A stretch of 64,000 nt of DNA from Mactromeris polynyma (taxonomy: Eukaryota; Mollusca; Bivalvia; Venerida; Mactridae), in NCBI GenBank assembly GCA_032209605.1, contig JASFXZ010000013.1, positions 8,384,901 through 8,448,900 on the forward strand. Direction: 5' to 3'. The notes beneath the pieces were generated by a model. It ran no database searches, was not told where the DNA came from, and saw only the letters and a list, made by a program, of their open reading frames with translations. Below, in pieces: positions 60,319 to 64,000 of the stretch; the stretch's first letter is position 1; the number at the start of each line of letters is the position of its first letter. A program made the translations under genes and the position numbers.

Positions 60319-60617
60319 GGGTCCCTTAAAAACTGGTCTTCTTATTGTTGTGATTTTAATATTGAGCTTGAATAAAGAGCATAACAGTGAAAGTGGACTT
60401 GAAAATTATGGTCTTAATTTTGAGTTGGTTTTATTATTGAGGTGGTCCTAAAGTGAGGTTTTATTATTGAGGTGGTCCTAAAGTGAGGTTTTATTATTGA
60501 GGTGGTCCTAAAGTGAGGTTTTATTATTGAGGTGGTCCTAAAGTGAGGTTTTATTATTGAGGTGGTCCTAAAGTGAGGTTTTATTATTGAGGTGGTCCTA
60601 TAGTCTGGTTTTACTGT
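60287..60617. mobile_element. MITE, family P, with both termini expanded
   Basis: The left terminus is the last unit of the 48-bp array. The body ttgggtcccttaaaaactgg to ggtcttaattttgag is the reverse complement of 42909-43072. The right terminus (ggtggtcc...ggttttactgta) is amplified as 30-bp units. Confidence 0.75.
60430..60610. repeat. Tandem array, 30 bp x about 6, inside the MITE terminus
   Basis: The unit is ggttttattattgaggtggt plus cctaaagtga. Its complement is the family P left end (aaacctcactt...gaccacctc). Confidence 0.95.
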
Positions 60618-62022
60618 ACTAGGATAGTTAATACTGAGACAATTAGTGAAATCATCGTCAATGTTGAATCGACAGTAGTAGCAGTAACAACTGTAAGCAA
60701 TATTAATGTTCTCATTACTCACAGTACAGACAGTTATTCATCTGTGACTAATCTTCAGAGAAAAACCTGTCAGTATTGTTGTAATATTCTATCACAGACA
60801 TTTCGTGTGATACAGGTGCTAGTATTTTGTATGATTTTACAGTTTTGAGAATATGTAGATTAATTCAATGAAATATGTTTTCCGTATTGCATGCAATGTA
60901 GCTACAGTTTCTGTTTGTGAATTTAAAAATTTACACAATGTAGTTAATTTTACTTCCGACACAAAAATCAGTATTACTGGTATTTACGTGAGTCTGGTGG
61001 TGTCATTTCGGCATCAAGATTTCTCAAATTCAACTGAATTCACGATTTCAACTTCATGATTTTAGCTTCACAAATTCTTAATCTGAACCTCAGGATTTGA
61101 ATTTGTTGAAAAGTTGAAATCGTGAATTCATGTAGTTGAATTCGCGACTTCTTAAAACTGAAATATCACCACCAGGGTTTCGTATGTATTAACGTAGAGT
61201 ACTTTTAATTGCACATCAATGAAATAATCGCTAACGCTATTGAATTGTTGGGTAAGGAATGTGATAAATACACGTATTTAAACATAAAACTTACCGCAAT
61301 ACAAAATCCGTCACAAATTATAATTTTGTATTTTGTTTTCTCACAGTATTACCTATTAATATCATATTGTAATCATCCAAACGTACACTTTGATACGAAT
61401 ACCAGCGATGTTACACATCACTCGTGCCTCTGTGATCGCTAGATAGGAACTTAATCAGGGGCACGCAATCAGTATCCGTGCAGATAAAGCTTCCGGAGAA
61501 TGTTATTACGTAATCAACTGATAATTAAAATAAAATATTGTATGCAGGTTTAATGGATATTTAATATTTTATTCACCTAACCTCTGGCGAGAAATTGACT
61601 ATAAACGCCTGACGTAGTATAAAAATATAAATACCATTTAAGAGCTAGTGATCTAGATTTCCTTCGGTGTTAGATGTTTATCGCGGCAAACAGGCAGGAA
61701 ACAGCGCATACCTCTAGAGATGTATCATGGCTGCATGGACTGAATACCGATAACATAGTGAAAGGGGAAGGAACTCCAGACTAAGGGGGTAATTGTATTC
61801 ACAGGAACCTTTTGGAACATGTTGCGATCACTGAGTAAACATCAATTTATCTGGTTTTCATATTTCAGTATAATTGTTTTAGATATACCCGCAAGTTCTT
61901 CCTTCTTGAAGTATTATCTGCTTAATATGGAACATTATATGAAATAAGCGTTTGGTGCGGCTCCGGTATTTTTATTTAGCTGGATGTGAAATTTGGGCCT
62001 TCAATGCTACGTTCCCATGTAA
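60618..62022. other. AT-rich spacer; only repeat Z recognised
   Basis: Small ORFs at 60868-61059 and 61209-61442 show no domain. Nothing else was seen before the terminal 38-bp array. Confidence 0.4.
60985..61190 (-). mobile_element. Dispersed repeat Z, palindromic copy
   Basis: The left end gtctggtggtgtcatttc and the reversed right end ccctggtggtgatatttc form an inverted repeat. The inner gaattcacgatttcaact also recurs in inverted form. It resembles 31965-32170. Confidence 0.6.
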
Positions 62023-64000
62023 CCGGATATCACAGTTGAGTGTACATGAACACTGATGTACGTGATATCACAGTTGTGTGTACATGAGCACTGATGTACG
62101 TGATATCACAGTGGAGTGTACATGAACACTGATGTACCGGATATCACAGTTGAGTGTACATGAACACTGATGTACCGGATATCACAGTTGTGTGTACATG
62201 AGCACTGATGTACGTGATATCACAGTTGAGTGTACATGAACACTGATGTACCGGATATCACAGTTGTGTGTACATGAGCACTGATGTACGTGATATCACA
62301 GTTGAGTGTACATGAACACTGATGTACGTGATATCACAGTTGAGTGTACATGAGCACTGATGTACCTGATATCACAGTTGTGTGTACATGAACACTGATG
62401 TACCGGATATCACAGTCGTGTGTACATGAACACTGATGTACCGGATATCACAGTGGAGTGTACATGAGCACTGATGTACCGGATATCACAGTTGTGTGTA
62501 CATGAACACTGATGTACCGGATATCACAGTTGAGTGTACATGAACACTGATGTACCGGATATCACAGTTGTGTGTACATGAACACTGATGTACCGGATAT
62601 CACAGTTGTGTGTACATGAACACTGATGTACCGGATATCACAGTTGTGTGTACATGAACACTGATGTACGTGATATCACAGTTGAGTGTACAGGGACACT
62701 GATGTACGTGATATCACAGTTGAGTGTACATGAACACTGATGTACCGGATATCACAGTTGTGTGTACATGAGCACTGATGTACGTGATATCACAGTTGAG
62801 TGTACAGGGACACTGATGTACGTGATATCACAGTTGAGTGTACATGAGCACTGATGTACGTGATATCACAGTTGAGTGTACAGGGACACTGATGTACGTA
62901 ATATCACAGTTGAGTGTACATGAGCACTGATGTACGTGATATCACAGTTGAGTGTACAGGGACACTGATGTACTGGATATCACAGTTGTGTGTACATGAG
63001 CACTGATGTACGTGATATCACAGTTGAGTGTACAGGGACACTGATGTACGTGATATCACAGTTGTGTGTACATGAGCACTGATGTACTGGATATCACAGT
63101 TGTGTGTACATGAGCACTGATGTACGTGATATCACAGTTGTGTGTACATGAGCACTGATGTACGTGATATCACAGTTGTGTGTACATGAGCACTGATGTA
63201 CGTGATATCACAGTTGTGTGTACAAGAGCACTGATGTACGTGATATCACAGTTGAGTGTACAGGGACACTGATGTACGTGATATCACAGTTGTGTGTACA
63301 TGAGCACTGATGTACGTGATATCACAGTTGAGTGTACAGGGACACTGATGTACTGGATATCACAGTTGTGTGTACATGAGCACTGATGTACGTGATATCA
63401 CAGTTGTGTGTACATGAGCACTGATGTACGTGATATCACAGTTGTGTGTACATGAGCACTGATGTACGTGATATCACAGTTGTGTGTACAAGAGCACTGA
63501 TGTACGTGATATCACAGTTGAGTGTACAGGGACACTGATGTACTGGATATCACAGTTTTGTGTACATGAGCACTGATGTACGTGATATCACAGTTGAGTG
63601 TACAGGGACACTGATGTACGTGATCTCACAGTTGTGTGTACATGAGCACTGATGTACGTGATATCACAGTTGAGTGTACAGGGACACTGATGTACTGGAT
63701 ATCACAGTTGTGTGTACATGAGCACTGATGTACGTGATATCACAGTTGAGTGTACAGGGACACTGATGTACGTGATATCACAGTTGTGTGTACATGAGCA
63801 CTGATGTACGTGATATCACAGTTGTGTGTACAAGAGCACTGATGTACGTGATATCACAGTTGAGTGTACAGGGACACTGATGTACTGGATATCACAGTTT
63901 TGTGTACATGAGCACTGATGTACGTGATATCACAGTTGAGTGTACAGGGACACTGATGTACGTGATCTCACAGTTGTGTGTACATGAGCACTGATGTACG
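62023..64000. repeat. Tandem array, 38 bp x at least 52, runs off the window
   Basis: The unit is gatatcacagttgagtgtac plus atgagcactgatgtacgt. Subtypes gag/gtg, atgaac/atgagc/agggac and acgt/accg/actg alternate, and paired 76-bp blocks (gag...agggac with gtg...atgagc) dominate the right half. It is unrelated to the 38-bp array at 24262. Confidence 0.97.

Noticed and set aside
58228..60451. 690-732-codon ORFs on both strands
   Set aside because: The 48-bp unit is a multiple of 3 and free of stops, so both strands stay open. The sequence is a repeated MITE end.
1..64000. Excess of array periods divisible by three as a sign of coding origin
   Set aside because: Just over half of the periods are multiples of 3, but arrays were easiest to notice through ORFs, so the sample is biased.

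Overview
This is eukaryotic nuclear DNA: coding sequence is split by GT-AG introns, intergenic DNA is AT-rich, there are tRNA-headed SINEs, TA-flanked MITEs and a non-LTR retrotransposon, and there is an extreme load of minisatellites. The two genes and the repeat style fit a lophotrochozoan invertebrate, most likely a bivalve mollusc. The species cannot be named from the sequence.

Layout. (1) 1-21.5 kb, minus strand: nine phase-consistent exons (3898-21489) of a class B1 (secretin-family) GPCR, covering the cysteine-rich hormone-binding domain and TM1 to the start of intracellular loop 3. The signal-peptide exon and TM6/TM7/tail are missing. TM6 and TM7 are probably beyond the left edge. Most introns carry minisatellites, SINEs or MITEs, and one holds a broken LINE (15757-17430). 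(2) 21.7-30.7 kb: a 22/50-bp array and a 6.5-kb 38-bp array grown inside a SINE. (3) 32.5-41.1 kb, plus strand: a complete six-exon gene for a 171-residue calmodulin-like protein with four canonical EF-hands, an ATG-only first exon and a likely N-myristoylation signal. (4) 41.2-64 kb: no supported gene; a near-continuous run of tandem arrays (periods 55, 77, 59, 33, 39, 44, 33, 30, 60, 54, 48, 30 and 38 bp) with MITEs and dispersed repeats between them.

About 25 tandem arrays fill roughly half the window (my hand sum is about 31-32 kb). Nearly all long ORFs are read-through of stop-free repeat units, not genes.

The most notable signal is that several arrays are visibly grown from pieces of transposable elements. 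The 38-bp and 32-bp arrays come from overlapping parts of one SINE family, and a 21-bp array comes from a second SINE family. One MITE has both terminal inverted repeats expanded into separate arrays (48 bp x about 43 and 30 bp x about 6), and an 81-bp array repeats a MITE-like terminus plus its flank. This suggests that SINE bodies and MITE ends repeatedly seed minisatellites in this genome.
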